A stretch of 64,000 nt of DNA, taken from assembly GCA_000727475.1 (NCBI GenBank), contig KL647311.1:1289017-1353016 (forward strand), read 5' to 3'. The position numbers and the translations under genes were made by a program. The DNA comes from Sarcocystis neurona (taxonomy: Eukaryota; Apicomplexa; Conoidasida; Eucoccidiorida; Sarcocystidae). The notes beneath the pieces are model-generated. The model saw nothing but the letters and a program-made list of their open reading frames with translations. It was not told the origin of the DNA and ran no database searches. Shown piece by piece: positions 1 to 11,457 of this stretch (its first letter is position 1; each line of letters starts with the position of its first letter).

Positions 1-3000
1 TCATCCGAAGCACAAGCATGCAGAACAATGGCAGCGCCATTACGACAGCACGGCTGGGTTTAGGTCCTGCCCAGCTTCCCGGCGCAGCCTGGAGCCCCAC
101 GGACAGCAGCTTTGTCACGCCGCACCGTGACAAACATACAGAACACCGTCGAAGTTTAGACTGCCGAGGGGCAACACTTGTGAATAAGCAACAACGAGAA
201 GAAGCTCTCTGTTGTTCGCTGCGGAAGTCTTCATAGAAGGAAGAATATCACCTGTGAGGGAAGCGTATATGAAGACAGTTAGAGACTTTAAGCTGCGGCA
301 GCAGTAGACTACAAGTGACAACGAGGGAAGTGCACTTTCTCACTCCTCTGCGCGTGCGCAGCGAAGAGCTGTATAGTGAGCTGTGCACTCAGGATGCTAA
401 GGACCAACACCTGCGGAAGTACACAACAATAACGACAACAGCGTGCCAATACAGATTTAATCTGAATGTGTACCTCGCTTGTGAAGACATGTGAGCAGAT
501 AGAGCTACGTAGATGTGAACATGTGAAACTCGCGTAATTGAAGTGAACACAAGCTCACCACAAAGCCGTTCTGCATCGAAAACAGAGAACGAAAAAAACT
601 GTGACGCGGAAACTGATCCCGATAGCGCATCGTTTCAGGCGAACTCACTCGTGTCCAGCGCAAAATTCACGGAGGCGGCTGCTTGTGGAAGGTGGCTGAG
701 CCAGCCCGTTTGTGCGCGAGGCAATAACAGTGTGTGAGGACGCAGTTCCGTGACGTCATATCGGAGTTTGTGCAGCAACACAAACAGGAGTTTTACACTC
801 AAGACAACACGTCCTCTTCAGTGACTTTGTATGCTCCGTTTTGCCACTCAAAGTCATGCAAGTTTTCGAGCACTCTAGGCAGCCTGTACGTACGTACCGG
901 TCCCCCTTTCCCTTTTCTCTCTAGAGATACTAATGTTCGAATGCATTTAGTTTTATCTACGTATGTGTGTATATGTCCGTGTGTACTATGTTGCGAAAAC
1001 GCTCCAGCACACACCCCGTAGAGGACTTGGCACTACCTCCTTGATGTGCTGATCCGTCTTTCTGCGCCTTGGCAAAGACAAACATGCGCGAACAGACGAG
1101 TATAGACACACTCTGCATTCAACTCAACTGACACTCCTGCAGCTGGCAGAAATTGAGTCGCAGCACCAACGCAGGAATACAGAGTGCCTACTCAGAGGCT
1201 CTCGTTGAAAGTGCACACGTGACTTAGACTGTCATGCACTGGCGCCACGAAACGCACACAGCGGACGTGTCCCGATCAGACAGCGAAGCGCACTCGTGCA
1301 GGAAGTTCGACAAATACAGGAACAGCGTGAACAGTTACACCAACCGCAGGGGCATGATCATGACGAATAAATGGACGGAAGTAGTCGTACCACACTATAA
1401 AGCATGAACCTCTGAACATTCAAGTAGGATTTTCTCCTAGAGCAATTTTTAAGGGGAAGCCCTCTGGCGTGTAGGAAGGCATAACAGTTGTATCCCTGTT
1501 GGCTCTAGGAAGTACGAGGCGCACCAGACCTTCGGACATAAAAAATATTGAATCTTCTGAAGCGGAGGAAGCTGCGACGTGACTTCAAAATGTGAATGTG
1601 GCAGCCAGCCTTTTCAAGCATAGGGCCGCGTTAGACAACTACCACATACGTGTGTGTATATATAGTAGTATATACGTCATAGAAACAGCAAAGAAGTGAC
1701 AAAAAGGAGGGAGAAATGTGGCCAGGAGCTCACTAGGTGGCCATACCATAAAATGTAAGCAAACGACAACTGATGACGAGGGCGGACGTCAAAAAGTCTA
1801 GTCGCCTCTCCCGTTTCCGAAGCCATATCCAGTTTACATGTGCCCAGCATTAAATGACCTCTACGCCTGTATAAAAAGTTTCGTCGTCCTGCCAGGAACT
1901 TGCAACTTGAGTTTTACTTACACTCCTGCTTTGAGGGGGACAGATCCGAACCTGCCACGCTGCACTGTCGAAGGTACTCTGTACTGCAGCTGCTGCCATT
2001 CTAAAACCGCTAGTCGCGGTCGGAACCTTTTTCCCCGCAACTGAATATACAAAAACATTCCGACACCTGAAACAACATGACACAGCCGCGGCCAGCAACG
2101 GGATACGCAGGAAGGTCACGAGCAACAAGGGTAAGAAAACCGACCAAAGGAGTCAACGCGACGGTCGCGCACCAAGCTGGTATACCGGCAGGTCCGAGGA
2201 CTCCTGGGACGATGTAAAGACGGTTAAAACTGTTATCATTTCTATGCAGTATTGCATGGAGGCAAGTGAAATCTCAGCCAGAAAACATATTAAGCGACAG
2301 GGACGTTCAGGTGGACGAACTGGTATGCTTGTAACCTCGGTTGCCTCTTTTTTCAGCGGACAAAATTGTTCTGATACGCATATTGAGAGACTCGTGTAGT
2401 CAAGATATGTAGTTGTTGAGAGGGGGCCACTGGTTTCGACACTGCGGACGCCTGCGACGATAATGAAGCGTTGCAATGCAGCTCCGCTGCAGAGCTCATA
2501 CGCTGAGTCATGTCTTTCACCGCGTTATCAGTCCGTCGAGAGGAGCACAGACCTTGCTCGGTGTGGCGAAAATCTCGAGTAAAAATTATGGAGGAGCATA
2601 CAGATGAAGAAGACTGCCCTGTTGCGCGGAGGAGCGAGGCGGACCGACTTAGCTTCAACACGAGAATCTGAAGTGAAGAACCCACAACAGTGTCCAGCTA
2701 AGACTGGAAAGGCAGGTGTACACGACAGAGCAAGCAAATAATACTTATACACGCGTAGTTCATCTGTGTGTGTCTTCCGCTTCATCTCCACATGCGGATG
2801 TGCAAGTCCATGTGTGTTCAGCAACATTCTGTTATTTATATATATATATATATATATGCGCCCACCAAAAGAGCTCAACATCCGCTGCTGCAGATACCGT
2901 CATCTGATGCAAACCGTTAGCAATACGGGAGCTGAGCGGTAGAAACGTCGCAGACCTAGGGCCTTGAAGGCCCCTATTGACTTGTACGGAAACACTTCAA

Positions 3001-3042
3001 TAGGCCTCACGAGTCGTTCACTACTTTAGGAGTCTTCACCTC
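1..3042. other. No gene supported; AT/CA-rich unique sequence
   Basis: All ORFs here are short (under 120 codons), overlap on both strands and show no family motif. A short (TA)n tract lies at about 2836-2858. I see no CAG homopolymer runs and no convincing splice-bounded exon. It may be intergenic or carry exons too short or diverged to recognise by eye. Confidence 0.5.
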
Positions 3043-3803
3043 TTGCGTCACCGCCTGCGGCCTCACTCCCCGGTGACACAAGGGCTTGCACGTCGCTCGG
3101 TAGTTCGCGGAAAATCAATACATTTAGTTTACGAGTGCCGCCTACAAGAGCTTGCTTTCGTAGACGTTGTTTGTGAGTCTGCGTCCCTGCTCTACCAGTT
3201 GCTACTTCAACAGCAGCAGGACCAGGAACACAAACGACGGAGTAAGCAACTCTCTCAGCAGAAGCGACTGCAGCGAACACCACGAAAAACCTTCAACTTT
3301 CACTTCACTCAACCATCCAAGTGCGGCATCAAGGAAGGATCCACCGTGTCTGCCCGCACGATGAGGCCGCAACAGCAAAGAGGACAAGAGTCCAGTATGA
3401 TTTAGTCTGACAGAGAAGAGATGAAGTGTTGTACCATTCCGCTGCACTTCGGCGCTCTTCACTTTACTGCAACGTCCAGGTATCACCTGCTTAGCACTGC
3501 TGACGAAACTCACAACGTACATCGCGCCCGCAGGCTTCAATAGGACTGCTGCTCTGTACGGTGCAACGGTGCGCAACCTGCAGCAAAACTGAGTCGAAAA
3601 CTGCGATGATGCAAAATCTTCAACCTGCTTCGGTGCGCAACTCTGCAGGCAGAAGCAGGGATCGAGTATATCGCGAACAGCGGGAGTTTGACGAGCACCT
3701 TCGGACGCACCTCCGGCGACAGCAGCAGTTGCACAGGTGTACAAATGGCTCTAAGCAGCTTCATCCCGCTGTCGTTCCAGATTCACATCACTGCTTGCCA
3801 TAG
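3043..3803 (+). other. Gln-rich coding-like islands, unassigned
   Basis: Two plus-strand ORFs (3043-3405, 120 codons; 3561-3803, 80 codons) have a charged, Gln-rich composition, including LLLQQQQDQEHKRR-like and LRRQQQ-like stretches that resemble low-complexity parts of coccidian proteins. They lie in different frames and no domain is visible. Minus-strand ORFs over the same bases are also open, so the strand is uncertain. They may be exons of an unrecognised gene or remnants of a decayed one. Confidence 0.25.
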
Positions 3804-4061
3804 GGGCATTCCTTGCGGACAAGGTCTCAGGTAGTGAATCTTATTTGATAGCTTTGACTAACGCCAGCGAGTAGTACAAGAGATGCAGCTTGAGGGTCCG
3901 AAGACAGGAACTGCTGCAGCGTACATAAGCTGTACTGAAGATCACGTTACGAATGCAGTACAACCAAACATGTCTTCAGGCACGAAAATGTCAAACTTGC
4001 AGTTGAGGGGAGCGCGTCAGTCACCAAGTGGTCATACCAACCCGGATTCACCAAGATACGG

Positions 4062-5018
4062 GTGACACTTGCAGGATTGCGCGTGCATTTGGTGGACCTG
4101 CTCTATCTCATTTTCCCGGTGAGATCATCACATCAAACGGTGGATGTGCTCTATCTCATTTCCCCTGTAGAGTCATTACATCAAACAGATGCATTACAGT
4201 CGGAACTGGGACACGCCAAGCCGGGAGCAACCGCCGCAGCCAAGGTTGGAGAAGCAGACATCAGGACCGCGGAGACACTTCCAGCAAAGGCAAAACTGCC
4301 GCCACCACCGGAAAACTCTTCACGAACTAGTATTGGAGAAAAATGCTGTGAGTTCGACATAGAAGAGTTTATAGTAAATAGCCGTTCACCACAGAAGAGG
4401 GCGCGGAACGAACGTGAAGATCAAGTAGATTCTTCTTCGACGGAGGGCGGTGCCATGGCGGCAGCAGCACGACAGCTATATGAAATCCCAGCTGAAGAGA
4501 CACGGTTCAATACTGCCGTCAACTGCAACGCAAAGGACATGCCTCACGTGCTTAGAGACGTCTCTGCAGCTCCGCCACAGTTCCACCAGGCAGATGGTTC
4601 ATCCGTTTTTGCAGCATCTACAAACGCCGGTGGAGCAGCACCAGCACCAGCGGAGTCTGGCGTGCCTACGTCACAAGCGTTTACAGCACCGCATTGACCA
4701 GCAGCCAACAGGGATGAGTCCGGGCAAGTGTTAGACGAAACTGCCTCTCGGACGTGCTCCACTTCTGCACATTTGGAGCAGTTTTTGTCAAGAGCCCGAG
4801 AGATTCGCCAGCGTGAGGGGTCACGCATTGAGTCACTCGGTTTCTCAATGATTTTGTCGGCTCTCTTTTCAAGCGCGCCGGTAAAAGTACAACTTCATCT
4901 CAGGCTGCTTCTAGGATTCTCTGATACTTGTCTAATTGTGGCTGCTACTGCTGCTACTGCCGGTGGTATTTCCACAGCTAGAGGATTGTGGTATGTAGCC
5001 ATTACTGCGTGTCTGTAG
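4062..5018 (+). pseudogene. Open frame of 318 codons interrupted by one in-frame TGA
   Basis: One frame reads from 4062 to the stop at 5018 with a single internal TGA at 4695-4697. Protein-like composition continues on both sides: an acidic/Ala-rich part before the stop and a helical-looking part after it (around LEQFLSRAREIRQREG). No known domain was recognised. The interruption could mean a pseudogene, a sequencing error, or an intron spanning the TGA. Its 5' part includes a 48-base tandem duplication. It belongs to a cluster of broken plus-strand Ala/Gln-rich frames that extends to about 11.5 kb. Confidence 0.3.
4092..4188. repeat. Imperfect tandem duplication, about 48 bp x 2
   Basis: Two adjacent copies share the core ctctatctcatttccc-like sequence and the end acatcaaac. 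Copy 1 covers about 4092-4139 and copy 2 about 4140-4188. They differ at several positions, so the duplication is not recent. Confidence 0.8.
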
Positions 5019-5205
5019 TGTCGGTGTATGGTGTTGCGAATGGAGGAGGTACCGCAAGTCAGAGCACAACCGCTACTGGGACCGCTGGTGGTTATTCTCC
5101 TGCTATCTGGTTTTCCGCTCAGCACCTGGTGTTAGTGAAGCTTGTTCAGCTCGTTGCATCCCCAGTGCTGCACAGCTTTTTTCGTAAGACATTCTGCAAG
5201 TACAG

Positions 5206-5559
5206 GTGCCGCACTCGACGTTTTCTGTGCCAACTAAACAGCAGGCTCTCGCGCCGCAGGCACGTATTTACTCCAGACGAGATAGCGGAAACTCCAGCTT
5301 TCTGCCATCTGCGCCCGCTCAAGAGCTACGGGAGGATGTGCTTGTTTCTGAGAAACTCTCGTCAATACCCGTCGATCACATCACTCTTTCGAGATCCTCA
5401 TTTGCAGAGCGTCGTTGTGTACAATTCTTAACCGCCGCTCCTGAAGCAGTCACATCTTACAGCGGTGCTGCTGCGATTCTCTGTGTTTTGTGCTGTGGCC
5501 AAAAATGGTACATCTACGGCCCCACACAGCCGTTCCTGCCTTTCGGAAGAATGCACTAG
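5206..5559 (+). other. Coding-like ORF, unassigned (117 codons)
   Basis: The frame has protein-like composition (for example QELREDVLVSEKLSSIPVDH) and no homopolymer artefact, but no family motif. The two other plus frames nearby are also partly open. It could be an exon of the same unrecognised or decayed gene as its neighbours. Confidence 0.22.
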
Positions 5560-6841
5560 ATTATCACGAAGAGCAAATAGCGAACCGGCAGCCATTGCAG
5601 CTAGTTGAATATTTCGCGTTGCTGCAACCTTTGTTGGTATCTACACTACACGATGCAGCAGGCACCTCTAAGAGATACAGCTCTTCTTTAGTGCTCTCCA
5701 TTCGACAGGAACTGTTGTGCCGGCGGCTCTACTCACGTCATGGTCTCAGTCACGCATGCGGACGCGACGTCAGCGCTTCGGCCTTCAATGAAGTGTACAG
5801 CAGCAGCGCGGAAGCCAACAACAGCTGCTCCTCCCGCCAGGACTGCGCGAGCAGCAGCAGCATGAGGAGCAGAAGACGCTGCAACTACAGCTGCCCGAGC
5901 CTCATGGAGTATCACAGCAGCACTGTGAGTGCAATCAGCGGCGACAGCAGGAAGGCGTACAGTGATGACAGCAACAACAGCAGGGCTGATCACAACGGCA
6001 GCATCACGAGCATTTCTCGCAGCGTTAGTCGAAGCACCTACTGCACACGCAAGGCACGCACTAAGCCAAACAATAGGAACACTGGCGGCAGCAAGTTCTT
6101 TTGAGTTCTTGAAACCCCCCACGTAGACGGAGTTGGGCCCGGGCCACGTCCCGCACCGAAACCGATCAGTCCGCCAGCACCAAAACGAGCATTTAGCCTG
6201 AGAGGGGTGCACCACGCTGAATGAACACTTTCTCCTGTCGAAATCATGATGATCGCAACTACCGCCGAGAAAACCGTCGTTCACCTCAATTTCCTGTCCA
6301 TAGTAGAGCAGTAGAATTAATGTCTGCGGTGTGAATAGCACGAATTTACGAGTGGCATCACCTGTGCTGGTGGGCGGCATAGACCTACAGAAGAGGGCGG
6401 CAGAAAACGAAAAGAGGTAGAACGGCAGCAGCAGCAGCAACCGCCCCTGCAGCGTTTGCAGTACTGCAACTGTTGTGAATCGCTATTCACTCGATGCTAC
6501 ATCAGGCCTGAATGCACGCCTTTGTGGGGTGTGTATATTCCCTCATCAACGCGAAGAGATAGCACCGTGAGAGAAGATGCACCCACGACACTGTAACATG
6601 CTTCTAGAGTACCACGTCAAAAGTCGGCACAGTAACTATCAACATTTTAAGAGAAGTCTGGACTGCTGTTCAAAGCTTGCATCTTCTTCATTCAGCTCAA
6701 GGGTCACCATTAGTAGTTGCAAGCACCCGCTGTCGGTACCGACAGGCCAGCCGCTCGCGCGTGTGTCCAAACACCTCCTGAAGGCAAAGAAGCCGCTGCT
6801 AGTGGTGCGTTGAAAGGTCTCGTCACCTCCAGGATTGCCGC
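5560..6841. other. CAG-type repeat patch and unique sequence without a supported gene
   Basis: AGC/GCA-rich sequence at about 5800-6090 keeps several frames open on both strands at once, so the Ser/Arg frame at 5490-6104 (+) and the Ala frame at 5733-6440 (-) cannot be told apart as genes. No domain is visible in either. Confidence 0.4.
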
Positions 6842-7600
6842 GTGAAGGCCCCTGGTGGTCGTAGACGATACCCACGGCTTTCAGGGACAGAACGTATAGC
6901 ACACTTCTTTTTTGTGCGTACCAGTCGTTCTCCAGTATTAACTACTGGTCTCGTTGCTGATGGTCCTGCTCGGCCTGCGGCTAACGTTGCTGCTACAGCT
7001 GTTGCGTCGCTTCCCATTCTACAGCTCAGTCATGTGCGGGTGCACTCCCGCCGTAGGGACTTGACCCGCATTTTCCGTCACCCCGCGCACGGCACGAGGA
7101 ACAAAAGAAGGTCCGACCCTTCTACGGAGAAAAGCTTAGCAGCTGCAGCAGCGTCTGCAGCTGCCTCGAATGGGAAATTAGATGGAATCGTCGCCACAGA
7201 AAGCCAAGCGTGCATGGCGTTTGATTGTGCACCTTGCAGACGAGCGTCTCCACCTGCGACAACACTTGTCAACGCTCCCACAACAGCAGCAGCAGCAACA
7301 CCAGCGGCAAAGCCTTCTCCATCAGGAAATGCGCTGTGTCCTCTTGCTGGACCAGAAGACGGGCAGCCGCCGTGCCTACTTCTCAACTCGCCCCACGCAC
7401 ATAATCTCCGGACCACTGTGCAGCGGAAGAGCTGTTGTAGCAGTATCACGGTTAGTCCCGATATCGTCAGCGGTTGCGCCACCCACAACCGTTTGAACAG
7501 CAGTAGAAGTCACTGCATTTCGGATAGTATCAACCGGACCAACAATTGCACCAGCAACGCAGTACCAAGGTATTTACAGCAGCAGCCACAGCGCCCTTAG
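6842..7600 (+). other. Ala-rich open frame of 252 codons, unassigned
   Basis: A plus-strand frame without stops carries Ala-rich tracts (around 7135-7170 and 7280-7310) between mixed-composition segments. The initiator is a non-ATG codon, so if coding it is an internal exon or a fragment. No domain is recognised. The antisense frame 7078-7488 is also open because of the GCA/TGC repeats. It sits among broken frames of the same character. Confidence 0.25.
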
Positions 7601-7657
7601 TGGCCGCAGCAGTAGCAGCACCTGCCTCAAGAACACTGCCTGTACGGAGGTGGGTGA

Positions 7658-7888
7658 AGAAACGACAGCACCTTCAGCAGCGCTCTGAGCATCTTCGGCG
7701 TCAGCAGTCCCCCTGGCGGACTCTCTAACCTAGTACAAATTCACTCACTACCCTCGGGGTCGTTTACTAGTGCTGCTGTTGCTGCCGCTTCGGCGTGGGA
7801 TACTGGTGGGTCAAGTGCGGCGGTGACAAGGATTGCAGCTGAGGAGGCCCGCCGTACGTTTCCGTATTCCCAATCTACAACGAGGTGA
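7658..7888 (+). other. ATG-less coding-like island (76 codons)
   Basis: Between an upstream TGA (7655-7657) and the stop at 7886-7888 runs a clearly protein-like Ser/Ala/Gly frame (for example AAVAAASAWDTGG and TRIAAEEARRTF). There is no ATG start. A possible donor, acgag|gtgaat, lies just before the stop. It may be an exon of an unrecognised gene or part of a frameshifted pseudogene. Confidence 0.28.
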
Positions 7889-9531
7889 ATGGGACATACA
7901 ACCACGTCGTGCGCGGCAGCGCTTCCAGTCCTTCAGCTTCACGAATCAAACATACTGGCAGACGGCACTCTAACGCTGAGTACAGCCTCCAACGTGCTGA
8001 CGCTAAGCAACCATCAGTGTCACATGTGACGTTTCAGCTAAGCTTCCGAATTTAGATTACATAATTAACAGAGTCAGCACCAGCATTTATCTATGTCCTG
8101 CAATGGTCAATTGCACTTGACGCCACGACGCGGTTGCCCCTGCACGCTACACCGCGTTCTCCACTGCCCGCTCTTACCCACCGTTCGTTAGAGTCGCAAG
8201 AGGAGACATCGACAAAGAAAGCAACGACAGCGGTAGGAACAACGGTAGCAGGCACAATTACAGCAAATCTAGCGACAGCATCAGTAAGCGCAGAAGCAAT
8301 AGCCAAAACGGCACCATAAGAAATCACAGCAGCGACACCACCAGCAGCACCACCAGCAGCACCACTGACTGTGACCTTGTTCCGTCTCTTTGACACGACT
8401 GAAGTCGACGCTAGTGGTGCTTCAGACACATAATTTTCCTTTTCCTCCTTTTGCACCTCCTTGCTCTCGTTTCTGGTTGTAGTCCAATGGAAAGTGTATC
8501 AGTGGATCATACCAAGCGCGTATACACATCTCTCTCGTTCTCTGGCTCCCTCTCTTTCTCTCTCTATCCACATACACATATATACGTGTACACCCTTGCG
8601 ACTTACTGTGGAATAGTACACGCGTAAAGTGCCGCTTTATGAAGCACGTGAGCGGCTGCACAACGCAGTTATTAGCAAGCAGCGTGTGTAGGTTCATTAA
8701 AGGGATACTGCAGAAAACCAGCGTTTCCACGTTCCTGTCCATTGCAGAGCAAATTCAGGATGCAGACTTTCACAGAGAACCAGTACCGGCAGCCGTAGAT
8801 GAACGCACCGAAGCACTGTGATTGCCTCCACTCCTACCGTCACGCGATTAAGAGTCTTGTAATGCTAGATCTTGCGATAGTAGTCATACTAGCAGTAACA
8901 CTACCTCTTCAACTGTAACGGGTCTACCAGTATGACTAGGACGAGGACACTTCGTGCTTACTTCACTAAATCTAATTTGCGTATGTGCAGCACTTGTTCG
9001 TCCTACAGTCAAAGATTCCAGGGTACACCCTCAGTCTGGTAAAAACATCCCCTCCGTTTTCTACACATATATGTATGTATATATATATATATATATGTAT
9101 ACTCCTATCTCTCAACACATGCATACACGTACTAATAGACCCATGTAGCTGTTCTCAAAGATGTTTTTACATGCAGGGTATCTGCATGCCCCTGCTGTTA
9201 GAAGCTTGTAGAAGACAGTACTGTCTTCTGAAGACCAGAAGCTGAAAGCCTTCTCCGGTTGGTTCTGTACTGCTCCTGTTAGAGCCACTGTTGCACGGGA
9301 TTCTGCTGTCACGGAACTGCGTCGTCCGCGTTGCTGCTGGCGAAGCGGCTGCCGCTCTGTTTCTGCTTTTTCTGAAAACTTCTACTCCTACGTATGCATA
9401 TGCGGCGACTGCTGCTGTGCCACAAGGGGCGCCGGTCCGGCTATTACTGCTGCCTCTGCTGACATTCCTTGTCCTGCTGCCCTTCGTACTGCGCGTGCGC
9501 CTGCTCTAGTCATTGGTGCCTTCATCCGTAG

Positions 9532-9846
9532 GCTGCTGGTGCATTTCTTGGTGCTGATTCCTCTATTACTGACGCAGGCCATGGTGTTCCTCCTGCTAAT
9601 ACCATGGCTGTCGTCTCTTTTGGTGACTCGCCACGGGGAGATTGTATACTGCTTCTTCTGCAGGAGGATTCTGTCACCCGAATACAGGCGCTGCGCAGAA
9701 AAGCTTCAGACCTGCCGTACGTGCGTGGGGTGAAGTTCGACGCAGAGGCATTTTTTAGCGTGGCTTGGATGCGTGCAGGCGGCAGCAGTCAGGAGATTCC
9801 TGGTGAAGAAGCACTGCTTCCAGAAAGCCTGGCTGCTTGCTGTTGA
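9532..9846 (+). other. ATG-less coding-like island (104 codons)
   Basis: Directly after a possible acceptor (ccgtag|gctgct) a frame of 104 codons is open and protein-like, starting Ala/Gly-rich and becoming charged (for example QEDSVTRIQALRRKASDLPY). A preceding Ala-rich stretch (9250-9530) is readable only by switching frames. No domain is recognised. It is either an exon or a decayed coding remnant. Confidence 0.28.
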
Positions 9847-10812
9847 GAAAGTAGCTGGTTGGAAGCGCTCTTCATCTTCCAGGACTCGAGAAGAAGAAAT
9901 CGAAGGGACTAGCATGTTGCGCCAGCGTATCTATGTATATGTGCATGCACACAGTTTATGTTTTACCTTTCAAGGTAAAGGGACATTTTTATACGCACAT
10001 CTGCACAAATTCCTTTATCGTTTTCTTTTCCCCGGTCTCCGTCTCTATCTAACTTGCTATATATACGTGTCTGTGCAGTGATGTGTTGTCCGCTTGGGGC
10101 AGTGGTGTGTAGCTGACATGTAGAAGTCATATGACTTTCAGACATTGTTGCGACTTAGTGCTGCCGACGTCCTGTTACGGTGTGAGTACCCCGTGATGCA
10201 AGAAAAGGGGCTTGTTATGCAGAACGAGGTAGCCGGGAGCTAAATAACTGCATCTTTGTGGAGAACACCACTTACACCATTGCTTCCACAGTGTGGGAGA
10301 GAACTAACTCCGCATCTCCCCTATTGCAGTAACCCGTTTAACATTCCCCTGTTCCTGAGAAACCTGCAATCTTGCGCATGTAATTGACCGCATGACTCCT
10401 GTTCACAGACTGTAGACGGCGTGTATATATATTTTTTTAAGTGTTTGTACTTACGTACGTATGTATGTAGCTCGAAAGTGCGCGCCCTTCTCAGTTCTAC
10501 GTGCGGACCGCATCGTAATCTACGTCAAAAACCTACAACTCCGCAGCAGATAATGTCTAAGAACTGCGTAATACACATTCACGAAACGGAGCGCCAGGCC
10601 TGTCGAGCTGCCGGTGTGTGCAATGGGTGGAAATGCGGTGTGCACGTGATTGGGCGCAGCGGAACAGCACATATTCGAATTTTTGTCGGTGAATGCGGGA
10701 CGAGGAGGAGAAATTGAAGAAGAGGCATTCTCTGCAATGGAATCGGCGTCCTCCAGTAACCACTGGAGCGGCAGATGCAGTAAGGAAATCATATGCGCAG
10801 GCGTTCCGGTAG

Positions 10813-11190
10813 CAGCACAACAGGCTACGGAAGCCCTGTAGCGACCCTTCCGTCCTTTGTTCCTGTCAGACTGCTGATGGAACAGCAGCACTTTCAACGA
10901 CAGCAGCCGAAGCAGCAGCATCCAGGAATGCGAAGACAGCAGCAGGTCTTTGGAGGGCAGATACAAGACATCCAGGAAGAGTTCATGCGGCACTTGCAGC
11001 ACCCGTAGCCTGTCGTCGATTCCTTTCAACAGCTCGTTGTCCAGGACAATTGTCTGCGGCAGGCGGTGCACAGCACCAACAACGCCCGGGGAACTTTCTT
11101 TGTGTGTGGGGAACCCAGCAGCGCAAGTCTCGACCACGGGTGCAGTTCCTTATGCAGCACCGTAAGGATTTGCCGAACGAGATGCACTAA
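10813..11190 (+). other. ATG-less Ala-rich open frame (125 codons)
   Basis: The frame is bounded by TAG at 10810-10812 and TAA at 11188-11190. It has Ala/Thr-rich segments followed by a basic stretch. Further short Ala-rich pieces continue downstream to about 11.45 kb in other frames, one with an in-frame TAA. The antisense frame 10520-11137 is also open. No domain is recognised. Confidence 0.25.
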
Positions 11191-11457
11191 CGGCAGCTGC
11201 ACCCTACGTCTTCATACGCGTTTGCAGAAGTGCCACCATCAACAGCGAAAAGTCCGTCCAACACTACAGACAGTGACATCGGTGTCAACACTGACGGCAG
11301 CAATGCAGCCGCACGGGGAGAAAGACGTTTTCGCTGCAGCAGGTGCGCCAGGAGGAAGGCAACTAAAGAAGCGGCTCGAACAACGGAGTGAACATGTTCG
11401 CAGCGTAGGAGAGCAAATATTCCGCTTCAGGGCAGTAGTAATGTAGCGGAGCAGCAC

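Noticed and set aside
8091..8456. Minus-strand ORF with a hydrophobic Ala/Gly/Val centre, briefly considered a membrane protein
   Set aside because: It has no motif and no supported start. The hydrophobic part is antisense to GCA/ACC repeats and the plus strand is also open.
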